Origin: M55B157 sp964626275
Lineage (GTDB): Bacteria; Actinomycetota; Actinomycetes; S36-B12
NCBI GenBank assembly: GCA_964626275.1
Contig: CAZVCZ010000056.1
Location: 1-10,372 of the forward strand
Direction: 5' to 3'
DNA length: 10,372 bases
The position numbers were made by a program, and so were the translations under genes. The notes under the pieces were generated by a model. That model was not told the DNA's origin. It ran no database searches and was given only the letters and a program-made list of their open reading frames with translations. Below are positions 1 through 6,162 of the stretch, piece by piece (the stretch's first letter is position 1; the number at the start of each line of letters is the position of its first letter).

Positions 1-34
1 TCGTGAGAGCGCCCCTGGCGGGACACTCTCACGA
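1..34 (-). terminator. hairpin terminator after tRNA-Ser
   Basis: A perfect 9-bp inverted repeat (TCGTGAGAG at 1-9 against CTCTCACGA at 26-34) encloses a second short CCC/GGG pairing. It begins a few bases beyond the encoded CCA end of the tRNA gene on the minus strand, the usual place for a tRNA terminator. A T-tract cannot be judged because the window stops at the end of the stem, and actinobacterial terminators often lack one. Confidence 0.6.
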
Positions 35-38
35 GACA

Positions 39-128
39 TGGCGGTGGCGGTGGGATTTGAACCCACGGTGAGGTTGCCCCCACACGCGCTTTCGAGGCGC
101 GCTCCTTTGGCCGCTCGGACACGCCACC
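39..128 (-). tRNA. tRNA-Ser(CGA)
   Basis: The minus strand folds into a complete class II tRNA. Acceptor arms GGTGGCG (128-122) and CGCCACC (49-43) pair perfectly. The anticodon stem CGCGC/GCGCG carries the loop CTCGAAA, giving anticodon CGA at 94-92, which reads UCG codons. A long variable arm of six pairs (one G-T wobble) is capped by a GCAA tetraloop, as expected for serine. The T arm is GTGGG-TTCAAAT-CCCAC. The discriminator base is G and CCA is encoded (41-39). The D-loop region TCCGAGCGGCCAAAGGA matches other bacterial serine tRNAs. It lies on the same strand just downstream of tadA. Confidence 0.97.
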
Positions 129-135
129 GCCGACG

Positions 136-165
136 AGGGTACACACCTCAGTCCCCGCTGGTTCA
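136..165 (-). promoter_or_regulatory. putative promoter of tRNA-Ser
   Basis: On the minus strand a TACCCT hexamer (141-136) fits the actinobacterial TAnnnT -10 consensus and lies 7 nt before the first base of the tRNA. A poor -35 candidate, TGAACC (165-160), overlaps the tadA stop codon with about 18 bp spacing. The tRNA could also be processed from a tadA read-through transcript. Confidence 0.4.
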
Positions 166-627
166 CCCCCGGTGGCGGGCGAAGAACTCGCGCACGAGCT
201 CCCCGCACTCAGCCTCCAGCACCCCACCGACGACCTCAGGTCGATGCGACAGCCGCCGGTCGCGCAGCAGGTCCCAGGTCGAGCCAGCAGCGCCATATGC
301 GTCGTTCCAGGCCCCGAACACCACCCTCGAGACACGGGCCAACTGGATCGCTCCGGCACACATCGGGCACGGTTCGAGCGTCACCGCGATCGTGCAGCCC
401 TCCAACCGCCAGGACCCGATCGACTCCGCTGCCCGCCGAAGCGCGAGGACCTCAGCATGAGCTGTGGGGTCCCCGCTGGCCTCCCGCTCATTGACCGCCT
501 GCGCGATGATCCGGCCGTCAGCATCGAGCACGACGGCGCCGACGGGAACATCGTCATCGGGGGTCGTGACGGACCCCGCGAGGTCAAGGGCCCGGCGGAC
601 GGCTTCGAGATCGGAGAGTCGGTGCAC
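163..627 (-). CDS. tadA: tRNA-specific adenosine-34 deaminase TadA
   Basis: This enzyme deaminates adenosine 34 to inosine in the tRNA-Arg(ACG) anticodon, allowing wobble decoding; it is zinc-dependent and cytosolic. The 154-residue product has the cytidine/deoxycytidylate deaminase fold: the DVPVGAVV strand (26-33), the HAE catalytic motif (zinc ligand His57, proton-shuttling Glu59) and the PCPMC zinc site (Cys87, Cys90) followed by AGAI. Length is normal for bacterial TadA. The start is GTG; in frame upstream only three codons (TCA CAC CTC) separate it from a TAA that is also the stop of the preceding gene, so no earlier start exists. There is no strong Shine-Dalgarno sequence, suggesting translational coupling to that upstream gene. 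tRNA-Ser follows. The essential role of TadA is family knowledge; the motifs are seen directly. Confidence 0.95.
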   Translation of the reverse strand: MHRLSDLEAVRRALDLAGSVTTPDDDVPVGAVVLDADGRIIAQAVNEREASGDPTAHAEVLALRRAAESIGSWRLEGCTIAVTLEPCPMCAGAIQLARVSRVVFGAWNDAYGAAGSTWDLLRDRRLSHRPEVVGGVLEAECGELVREFFARHRG

Positions 628-636
628 GAGGTGTGA

Positions 637-1134
637 TTACCGACTGTTTGCGCGCACGACCGCCGCAAGTTGATCGCCGAATCCGAGCCGCCGTGCGATC
701 TGGGCGACCTGCTCCTCTGCGAGGGAGTCCTCGTCGAGGCAGATCATCTCCACGGTGTCCACGTCGAGACCAAAATCGGCGGCGAATCCCAACTCGCCGA
801 TGGGCTCGATGTCGTCGAACTCTTCGTCATCCTCGGGCAGCTCGATATCGAGGAGGTCCAAAGCCTCCTCGGCGAGGTCGTAGTCGTAGGCGCAGTTGGC
901 ATCCGACAGCAGGACGCGCGCGACACCGTCAGGTGGGATGCGAACGGCGATGAAACAGTCATCGGCCAGGGTGATGAAGCCCAGGACGCCGCCTTCGCCG
1001 GCGAGTTGGCGCAGAGCTGAGATGAACCCGCCGAGGGTCTCGACTGCGCGCGGTGGCAGCGCAGCAGCCGACCACTGACCATCTTCGCGCCATGCGGCAA
1101 TGGCGAAATCGACCGCGTCCTCGTCGAAGCCCAT
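637..1134 (-). CDS. tRNA adenosine deaminase-associated protein
   Basis: The 165-residue, very acidic protein matches my knowledge of the actinobacterial family always found next to tadA (called tRNA adenosine deaminase-associated protein). Visible traits are an N-terminal FDEDAVDFAIAAWREDGQW segment (3-21), a central alpha/beta part with LSDANCAYDYDLAEEALDLL (76-95), an extended acidic stretch PEDDEEFDDIEP (100-111) and a C-terminal ARRLGFGDQL helix (147-156). No catalytic motif is recognisable. The ATG start has a purine-rich GGGAGAGAGG about 10 nt upstream. A weak promoter candidate on the minus strand is TAGGCA (1210-1205), 17 bp, then AACGAT (1187-1182). It ends 9 nt before tadA in the same frame, so the two are almost certainly co-transcribed. 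Its biochemical role is unknown; a partner of TadA is an inference from linkage. Confidence 0.88.
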   Translation of the reverse strand: MGFDEDAVDFAIAAWREDGQWSAAALPPRAVETLGGFISALRQLAGEGGVLGFITLADDCFIAVRIPPDGVARVLLSDANCAYDYDLAEEALDLLDIELPEDDEEFDDIEPIGELGFAADFGLDVDTVEMICLDEDSLAEEQVAQIARRLGFGDQLAAVVRANSR

Positions 1135-1159
1135 GACGGCATGCCCTCTCTCCCGAGCT

Positions 1160-1175
1160 GTCGCCGGTCGGCGAC
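1160..1175. promoter_or_regulatory. small hairpin in the tadA/upp divergent region
   Basis: GTCGCC-GGTC-GGCGAC is a perfect 6-bp inverted repeat with a 4-nt loop. It lies between the divergent starts of the TadA-associated gene (1134, minus) and upp (1229, plus). If the weak minus-strand promoter is real, the hairpin would sit at the 5' end of the tadA-operon leader. It may instead be an operator, or chance in GC-rich DNA. Confidence 0.3.
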
Positions 1176-1214
1176 GGGTTCATCGTTCCACGCCACCGGC
1201 TGCTTGCCTAGCGG

Positions 1215-1220
1215 TACTCT
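1215..1220 (+). promoter_or_regulatory. -10 box of upp (leaderless mRNA likely)
   Basis: TACTCT fits the actinobacterial TAnnnT -10 consensus. Its last base is 8 nt before the first base of the upp GTG codon, where transcription would be expected to begin. No Shine-Dalgarno sequence lies between them. Together this suggests that upp is translated from a leaderless transcript. No convincing -35 hexamer is visible. Confidence 0.5.
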
Positions 1221-1228
1221 CATTCCTC

Positions 1229-1867
1229 GTGCGCAGCATCGTCGTCGATCATCCGCTCCTGGCCCACAAGTTGACCGTCCTCAGGGATGAGACCACGGAC
1301 TCCGCGACCTTCCGAGCTCTCACCGAGGAGATGGTCACGCTCCTCGCCTATGAAGCCACGCGGAGCCTGTCCACACGGCCCTACGACATCCAAACCCCCG
1401 TGGCGCCGATGACGGGAACCCACCTCACTAAGCCCAGACCCATGGTTGTGCCGATCCTTCGAGCCGGTCTGGGCATGCTCGAAGGCATGATGCGCCTTGT
1501 CCCCACCGCCGAGGTGGGCTTCCTCGGGATGGTTCGCGATGAGGAGTCGCTCCTCGCCACGACCTATGCCGAGCGCATCCCTCCGGATCTCACCAATCGC
1601 CAGGTGTTCGTGCTCGACCCGATGCTGGCCACCGGCGGGACGTTGGTGACGGCGATCGAGTTGATGCTGGACCGTGGAGCCAGGGACGTCACCGCCATCG
1701 TGCTGCTCGCAGCGCCCGAAGGACTCGCACACGTCAAGTCAGCCTTCGAGGGACGCGATGTCGACGTCACGGTCGTCATGGCCGGGCTCGATGAGCGGCT
1801 GAACGAACACGGCTACATCGTGCCCGGCCTCGGTGACGCCGGAGATCGGCTCTACGGAACGGTGTAG
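1229..1867 (+). CDS. upp: uracil phosphoribosyltransferase
   Basis: Upp converts uracil and PRPP to UMP and diphosphate in pyrimidine salvage, in the cytosol. The 212-residue product has the normal family length and motifs: VVDHPLLAHKL near the N-terminus (5-15), VPILRAGLGM (74-83), the PRPP-binding loop VLDPMLATGGT (128-138) and the C-terminal uracil-binding YIVPGLGDAGDR (196-207). The open frame extends upstream to 1100, but those 43 codons do not resemble Upp and overlap the opposite-strand gene. The GTG at 1229 gives the correct family N-terminus and sits just behind a TACTCT -10 box with no ribosome-binding site. It diverges from the tadA unit and converges on pntB. Adjacency of upp and tadA is familiar from other Actinobacteria. 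Confidence 0.96.
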   Translation: MRSIVVDHPLLAHKLTVLRDETTDSATFRALTEEMVTLLAYEATRSLSTRPYDIQTPVAPMTGTHLTKPRPMVVPILRAGLGMLEGMMRLVPTAEVGFLGMVRDEESLLATTYAERIPPDLTNRQVFVLDPMLATGGTLVTAIELMLDRGARDVTAIVLLAAPEGLAHVKSAFEGRDVDVTVVMAGLDERLNEHGYIVPGLGDAGDRLYGTV

Positions 1868-1871
1868 CGAG

Positions 1872-1925
1872 CCAAACTCCGCAACTCCCTAGGGGCGAAA
1901 AGGTGCGGATAGTTGCGGAGTTGGG
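1872..1925. terminator. bidirectional terminator between upp and pntB
   Basis: AACTCCGCAACT (1875-1886) and its exact complement AGTTGCGGAGTT (1911-1922) form a 12-bp stem, extended by two more C-G pairs after one mismatch. The 24-nt loop contains the palindrome CCCTAGGGG. The element fills nearly all of the 59 bp between the ends of the convergent genes upp (stop at 1867) and pntB (stop at 1927), so it most likely ends transcripts from both sides. T-tracts are weak (GGGTTT on the plus side, GAGTTT on the minus side). Confidence 0.7.
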
Positions 1926-1926
1926 T

Positions 1927-3306
1927 TTAGAGGGATTTCAGGGAGGCGACGACCTTCGTCAGGCTCTCCTTCGCATCCCCGAACAGCAGTGTCGTCTTCG
2001 GATCGAAGAGCAGTTCGTTCTCGATCCCCGCGAAGCCCGGTCGCATCGAGCGCTTGAGGAACACCACCTGACCGGCATGATCGACATCGAGGATCGGCAT
2101 GCCGTAGATCGGTGCGCTCTCGTCGCTGCGCGCTGCGGGGTTCACCACATCGTTGGCGCCCACGACGAGGACGACATCGGTCGAGGGGAACTCGGGGTTG
2201 ATCTCGTCCATCTCCTTGAGTTGCTCATAGGGCACGTTCGCCTCGGCGAGAAGCACGTTCATGTGCCCCGGCATGCGACCGGCGACGGGATGGATCGCGT
2301 AGTCGACGTCGATGCCGCGCTCGGCGAGCAGATCGGCGAGTTCGCGCAATGTCGACTGCGCCTGGGCGACGGCGAGGCCGTAGCCGGGGACGAGGATCAC
2401 CTTGCCGGCATAGCCGAGCATGATCGCCACATCCTGCGGTGAACTCGACCGCACCGGGCGGTCGCTGCCGGGACCTGCGCTTCCCGCGGTCGTCCCGGAG
2501 AACGCCCCGAACAGGGTGGAGGTGAGCGGTCGGCCCATCGCCTTGGCCATCATCATCGTCAGCAGCGTTCCCGAAGCACCGACGAGCGTGCCGGCGATGA
2601 GCAGGAGCACGTTCCCGAGGACATAGCCGGAGGCGGCGACGGCAAGGCCGGTGAAGGCATTGAGCAGGGAGATCACGATCGGCACATCAGCGCCACCCAC
2701 CGGCAGCACGAACAGGATGCCGAAGACCAGCGACACCAGCATCAGCACGAGGATGATCCAGAACTGCGGATCGATGACGCCCCACACAGCAAGGACGACC
2801 GTCGCCACGGCCACGAGGATGGTGACCCACTTCCCGGCCGGAATCACCACCGGGCGCGTCGTCATGATCTCCTGCAGCTTCAGGTAGGTCACGATCGATC
2901 CGGAGAAGGCAACCGAGCCGATGACGACGGTGGCCACGGTGAAGATCAAGAAGAGCAGCGAGCCTTCACCATCGAGATGGAGGAACTCCACGACGGCGAT
3001 GAGGCCGGCCGCGCCGCCGCCGACGCCGTTGAACAGGGCCACCATCTGGGGCATCGCGGTCATCTTCACGCGTCGTGCCGAGATCGCTCCGATCGCGGAA
3101 CCGATCGCGATCATGACGAGGATGACGATCAGGTTGTTCAGCTCGATACCGCTGAAGAACAGGATGACGGTCGCCACGAGTGCGCCGACCGCGCCGACCA
3201 GGGTTCCCAGCCGTGCGGTCTTGGGGGAGGACAGTGCCTTGAGGCTGAGGATGAACAGGACGGCGACGCCCAGATTGGTCAGTTGCGCCCAGGTGGGGGT
3301 GCTCAT
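1927..3306 (-). CDS. pntB: NAD(P) transhydrogenase subunit beta
   Basis: PntB supplies most of the membrane domain (dII) and the NADP(H)-binding domain (dIII) of proton-translocating transhydrogenase, which uses proton-motive force to make NADPH from NADH and NADP+. The 459-residue product has a run of hydrophobic helices over residues 1-265, including MPQMVALFNGVGGG (85-98), which is typical of the split-subunit form. A soluble C-terminal domain from about 290 carries the NADP-binding motif VPGYGLAVAQAQ (306-317), HPVAGRMPGHMNVLLAEANVPY (339-360, first 20 residues most diagnostic), VGANDVVNPAA (382-392) and FLKRSM with GFAGIEN (416-430). Its ATG overlaps the stop of the preceding gene as ATGA, showing translational coupling. 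It is the last gene of the operon and ends at the terminator shared with upp. Confidence 0.97.
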   Translation of the reverse strand: MSTPTWAQLTNLGVAVLFILSLKALSSPKTARLGTLVGAVGALVATVILFFSGIELNNLIVILVMIAIGSAIGAISARRVKMTAMPQMVALFNGVGGGAAGLIAVVEFLHLDGEGSLLFLIFTVATVVIGSVAFSGSIVTYLKLQEIMTTRPVVIPAGKWVTILVAVATVVLAVWGVIDPQFWIILVLMLVSLVFGILFVLPVGGADVPIVISLLNAFTGLAVAASGYVLGNVLLLIAGTLVGASGTLLTMMMAKAMGRPLTSTLFGAFSGTTAGSAGPGSDRPVRSSSPQDVAIMLGYAGKVILVPGYGLAVAQAQSTLRELADLLAERGIDVDYAIHPVAGRMPGHMNVLLAEANVPYEQLKEMDEINPEFPSTDVVLVVGANDVVNPAARSDESAPIYGMPILDVDHAGQVVFLKRSMRPGFAGIENELLFDPKTTLLFGDAKESLTKVVASLKSL

Positions 3307-3605
3307 GCGTCACCCTCCTTCGCCGCGGCCTTCTTCGGTTTGAACATCTCCAGCATTCGATCCGTGACGACGAAGCCGCCGACGAGGTTGATGGCGCCGA
3401 GGAGCACGGCGAGCGCACCGAGTATCAACTCCAGCGGAGTCTCGGCCGAGCCGGTCACGATGATGCCGCCGATGAGCACGATGCCGTGGATGGCATTCGC
3501 GCCGGACATCAAGGGTGTGTGCAGCACCGCCGACACCTTCGAGACGACCTCGAAGCCGACGAAGATGCTCAGGATGAAGATCGTGAGCAGTGCGACGCCA
3601 TCCAT
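3303..3605 (-). CDS. pntA2: NAD(P) transhydrogenase alpha subunit, membrane part
   Basis: The 100-residue protein is the separate membrane part of the alpha subunit, equivalent to the C-terminal helices of the single-chain E. coli PntA and to PntAB of Rhodospirillum and mycobacteria. Three hydrophobic segments are visible: ALLTIFILSIFVGFEVV (5-21), the IHGIVLIGGIIVTG region (39-52) and LELILGALAVLLGAINLVGG (58-77). The conserved VLHTPLMSGANAIHG (27-41) is a hallmark of the family. A lysine-rich tail (about 88-97) is probably cytoplasmic. The ATG lies three bases after the pntA1 stop, with GGGAGGTG inside the end of pntA1 as ribosome-binding site. Its own TGA overlaps the pntB ATG. The symbol follows the split-subunit naming; pntAB is a synonym. 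Confidence 0.95.
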   Translation of the reverse strand: MDGVALLTIFILSIFVGFEVVSKVSAVLHTPLMSGANAIHGIVLIGGIIVTGSAETPLELILGALAVLLGAINLVGGFVVTDRMLEMFKPKKAAAKEGDA

Positions 3606-3608
3606 GGC

Positions 3609-4745
3609 TCACGCACCTCCCAGCGCGGCAATTGCCGCCTCGTTGCGAATCTCACCGTTGAAGACCACGACGCAGCCGGCATAGACCTCGTCGTCGATAT
3701 CGATGCTGATGTTGCCGTCGGTGACGGCGGGACTGATGAGTGCGAAGACGTTCATGGCGTACAGCTGCGAGGCGTGCACGGGCATCTCGCTCGCGACATC
3801 CTTGCCGCCCCAGATCGACACACCACCGAGGTCGAGAACCTCGCCGGCTACTGATCCCTCGACGTTCCCCCCGCTCTCGCTGGCTAGGTCGACCACGACC
3901 GAGCCGGGCTTCATCGTCTCCACCATCGACCGGGTGACCAGCAGCGGGGCGGCGCGACCGGGGACAGCTGCTGTCGTGATCACGGCATCGGAGTCGGCGA
4001 TGTAGGGGGTGAGCAGTTCGCGCTGACGGGCGGAGCGTTCCTCGGTCATCTCGCGCGCATAACCGCCGGCGCCCTCGAGGGTCTCGAGTTCGAGAGTGAT
4101 GAAGGTGCCACCCATGCTCTTCACCTCATCGGCGCTGGAGGGCCGCACGTCGTAGGCGGAGACGCGGGCGCCGAGTCGTTTGGCGGTCGCGATGGCCTGC
4201 AGTCCCGCGACGCCGGCGCCGAGAACCAGCACCTTCGCCGGCTGGATGGTGCCGGCCGCAGTCATGAACAGGGGGAAGAACTTCGGTAGCCGGTCCGCGG
4301 CGACGAGTGCTGCTCGATAGCCGGTCACCAGGGCCTGGGAGGTCAGGGCATCCATCGACTGCGCTCGCGAGATGCGGGGCACAAGGTCGAAACTCATGCC
4401 GGTTGCATCAGCGTCGCGCAGGGCTCGAATGGTGTCGGTGTCCTGCGCAGGGGACAGGAAGGACAGGCAGATCGCCCCGGCCTTCACCCGCCGGGCCTTG
4501 GTGTATTCCAAGGGGCGGACGCTCGCGATGACGTCGGCTGCCTCGAGAGCGATCGACAGGTCACCTGACGGAATGATGCGTGCGCCGGCAGCGGTGTAGT
4601 CGGCGTCGGGAGCGAAAGCATGATCGCCCGCCCCGGACTCGACAAGAACCTCTGCACCGATCTGCGTGAACTTACCGACCACCGACGGCATCATCGCGAC
4701 GCGGCGCTCGCCGGGCCGTGTTTCTGCAGGGATGAGGATGCGCAT
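3609..4745 (-). CDS. pntA1: NAD(P) transhydrogenase alpha subunit, NAD-binding part
   Basis: This is the soluble NAD(H)-binding domain I of the proton-translocating transhydrogenase, related to alanine dehydrogenase. The 378-residue chain starts MRILIPAETRPGERRVAMMP, typical of the family. RISRAQSMD (124-132) contains the hydride-transfer loop residues Arg124, Gln129 and Asp132. The Rossmann motif GAGVAG (177-182) is followed by AYDVR (197-201). YAREMTEE (229-236) is the mobile-loop region, and GSVVVDLASESGGN (281-294) closes the fold. The frame stays open upstream to 5543 but overlaps the divergent gene there. The ATG at 4745 is chosen because GGAGGT (4757-4752) sits 6 nt upstream and the product then begins exactly like its family. 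This split subunit differs from the fused enterobacterial PntA. First gene of the pntA1-pntA2-pntB operon. Confidence 0.96.
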   Translation of the reverse strand: MRILIPAETRPGERRVAMMPSVVGKFTQIGAEVLVESGAGDHAFAPDADYTAAGARIIPSGDLSIALEAADVIASVRPLEYTKARRVKAGAICLSFLSPAQDTDTIRALRDADATGMSFDLVPRISRAQSMDALTSQALVTGYRAALVAADRLPKFFPLFMTAAGTIQPAKVLVLGAGVAGLQAIATAKRLGARVSAYDVRPSSADEVKSMGGTFITLELETLEGAGGYAREMTEERSARQRELLTPYIADSDAVITTAAVPGRAAPLLVTRSMVETMKPGSVVVDLASESGGNVEGSVAGEVLDLGGVSIWGGKDVASEMPVHASQLYAMNVFALISPAVTDGNISIDIDDEVYAGCVVVFNGEIRNEAAIAALGGA

Positions 4746-4764
4746 ATAGAGACCTCCGGGACTC

Positions 4765-4780
4765 ACCCTAGGGGTAGCGT
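4765..4780. promoter_or_regulatory. overlapping divergent promoters for pnt operon and 4788 gene
   Basis: Only 42 bp separate the two start codons. On the minus strand TAGGGT (4770-4765) is a TAnnnT -10 candidate for pntA1, followed by the GGAGGT ribosome-binding site. On the plus strand TAGCGT (4775-4780) is the -10 candidate for the tocopherol-cyclase-like gene, with 7 nt to its ATG and no Shine-Dalgarno sequence, so that transcript is probably leaderless. The two hexamers are 4 bp apart and the palindrome CCCTAGGGG (4766-4774) spans the gap. The -35 regions would fall around the opposite gene's start and are unconvincing. Confidence 0.5.
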
Positions 4781-4787
4781 CATCCTC

Positions 4788-5789
4788 ATGCGCAGCCCCC
4801 TCGCCGTTGTCCGCCAGACCCTTCGCCCCGAGGCCTTCCACGGTCGCGGGGTGCGCGGCGGCTTTTTCGAAGGCTGGTACGTCAAGGTCGTCAACGCGGA
4901 TCAGTCGAGCCGCTGGGCCTTCATCCCCGGTGTCTTTCGCGGCGAGGATTCCGGCAGCCGCACCGATGAGGCATTCGTCCAGGTTCTCGATGGTGTCTCC
5001 GGTCGATCCGAATACCACCGATACGCCACCGAGGACTTCTGGGCGGCGACGGATCGCTTCGATGTGCGCGTGGGACCGCATCGATTCACCGATCGGGGAA
5101 TCGAGGTGAACTTCGAGCACCTGCAGGCTGACATCGCCTACACATCCCCGCTCGATCCGTGGCCGGTGACCCTGCGACGCCCCGGAATCATGGGTCCGTA
5201 CGCCTGGGTGCCGATGATGGAGTGCTACCACGGCGTGGTGTCCTTCGGGCACGGCCTCAGCGGCGACCTGGTCCTCGACGGCGACGCGGTCTCGATGACG
5301 GGTGGTCATGGCTACATCGAGAAGGACTGGGGGCGAGCGTTTCCCGCCGGCTATGTCTGGATGCATTCCGCGCACTTCGTCGACGCACCCGGCACCACCC
5401 TCGTGGCCTCGGTAGCGATCATTCCCTGGGTCCGTTCGACCTTCCGGGGCTACATCGTCGGGCTGCGCACCCCTGATCGGCTGCGGACCTGGGCGACCTA
5501 CAACGGGTCCAAGGAGGTCGACCTGCGCATCGATGATTCCCATGTCTCGTGGGCGTTGGAAGGCCCCGACGGCCGGTTGGAACTTCGAGCCGAACGACGT
5601 CGGGGCGGCCTATTGCACGCACCGATCCGAACGCGCATGCATGAGCGGGTTGAGGAGACTCTCGATGCCGTAATCGAGGTGACTTTGATCGATCCTGATG
5701 GCAGCGTGGTGTTGGAGACCTTGGCGACGAGCGCAGGTTTGGAAGTGCATGGCGATCTGGACCGGCTGCTTGCGGTGGGCACCCGCTAG
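4788..5789 (+). CDS. tocopherol cyclase-like protein
   Basis: The 333-residue protein resembles the tocopherol cyclase family (Pfam Tocopherol_cycl), whose plant members close the chromanol ring of vitamin E. Diagnostic segments are FFEGWYVKVV (26-35), GPYAWVPMMECYHGVVS (137-153) and GGHGYIEKDWGRAFPAGYVW (172-191), then MHSAHF and a beta-rich C-terminal half. No signal peptide or membrane helix is evident. The upstream frame to 4620 overlaps pntA1 and does not look like the family; the ATG at 4788 is just behind a TAGCGT -10 box, so a leaderless message is likely. The gene ends in TAG. Many bacteria without tocopherol carry such proteins and their function is unknown; a role on a prenylquinone or another lipid substrate would be an inference. 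The family call is fairly secure, the enzymatic activity is not. Confidence 0.82.
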   Translation: MRSPLAVVRQTLRPEAFHGRGVRGGFFEGWYVKVVNADQSSRWAFIPGVFRGEDSGSRTDEAFVQVLDGVSGRSEYHRYATEDFWAATDRFDVRVGPHRFTDRGIEVNFEHLQADIAYTSPLDPWPVTLRRPGIMGPYAWVPMMECYHGVVSFGHGLSGDLVLDGDAVSMTGGHGYIEKDWGRAFPAGYVWMHSAHFVDAPGTTLVASVAIIPWVRSTFRGYIVGLRTPDRLRTWATYNGSKEVDLRIDDSHVSWALEGPDGRLELRAERRRGGLLHAPIRTRMHERVEETLDAVIEVTLIDPDGSVVLETLATSAGLEVHGDLDRLLAVGTR

Positions 5790-5878
5790 ATATCCCCAAG
5801 CACAAGCGTCACGACTATCTCCACAGATCTGCTGCTGACCCTGGTCCTCGGGTAGGGGCCCGGCTGACGGTAGGCACC

Positions 5879-5895
5879 GCGTCCGGACAGGACGC
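5879..5895. other. hairpin in the 5790-5932 intergenic region
   Basis: GCGTCC-GGACA-GGACGC is a perfect 6-bp inverted repeat with a 5-nt loop. It lies in the 143-bp gap after the tocopherol-cyclase-like gene and before the prepilin cluster. It could be a terminator for the former or a leader hairpin for the latter. No T-tract follows, and no convincing promoter is visible in this gap, although one is expected for the pilin genes. Confidence 0.3.
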
Positions 5896-5932
5896 AACGC
5901 CACGGCCGTCCGCCGTATACCAGGGAGTCACT

Positions 5933-6130
5933 ATGCGATCAGTTCTCTTCGTTCGTCGCACCGCCCGTCATCTCAAGGACGAGGCCGGTCTCACCACCGC
6001 CGAATACGCCGTCGGCACCGTTGCCGTCGCGGGCCTCGGCGGTCTGCTGTTGAAGCTGCTCACCTCCGATCCAGTTCGAGATCTGCTCTGGGGTCTGTTC
6101 TCCAGCGCCCTGTCGTCCTTCTTCGGCTGA
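5933..6130 (+). CDS. DUF4244 Flp-like prepilin
   Basis: The 65-residue protein matches the actinobacterial DUF4244 family, small Flp/type IVb-like prepilins of Tad loci (compare Rv3656c of M. tuberculosis). A basic N-terminus (RSVLFVRRTARHLKDEAG) ends in a class III prepilin site, with cleavage expected after Gly19. The mature part starts LTTAEYAV, with Glu24 at +5 and Tyr25 at +6, the Flp signature, followed by a hydrophobic helix (about 28-43). Cleavage by a TadV/CpaA-type prepilin peptidase and assembly into an Flp pilus or pseudopilus is family knowledge; neither peptidase nor ATPase is in the window. AGGGAG lies 5 nt before the ATG. It is the first gene of a three-gene cluster with two TadE-like genes. 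Confidence 0.9.
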   Translation: MRSVLFVRRTARHLKDEAGLTTAEYAVGTVAVAGLGGLLLKLLTSDPVRDLLWGLFSSALSSFFG

Positions 6131-6162
6131 CCGACGGCCTCGGTTGATCAGGAGGTGTGGGG

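Noticed and set aside
39..128. tRNA-Ser as an integration site for a genomic island
   Set aside because: No integrase gene and no duplicated tRNA 3' end are visible in the window.
1100..1228. 43-codon upstream extension of upp
   Set aside because: It overlaps the TadA-associated gene and lacks similarity to Upp; GTG at 1229 fits family length.
1903..2442. 179-codon plus-strand frame
   Set aside because: It is antisense to pntB and has no recognisable domain; long opposite frames are common in high-GC coding DNA.
2977..3684. 235-codon plus-strand frame across the pnt junctions
   Set aside because: It covers pntB, pntA2 and pntA1 in antisense; composition and content are those of a shadow frame.
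4620..4787. 56-codon upstream extension of the tocopherol-cyclase-like gene
   Set aside because: It overlaps the start of pntA1 on the other strand, does not resemble the family, and the ATG at 4788 is placed right behind a -10 box.
4746..5543. 266-codon upstream extension of pntA1
   Set aside because: It is antisense to the tocopherol-cyclase-like gene, and the ATG at 4745 has a strong GGAGGT and gives the exact family N-terminus.
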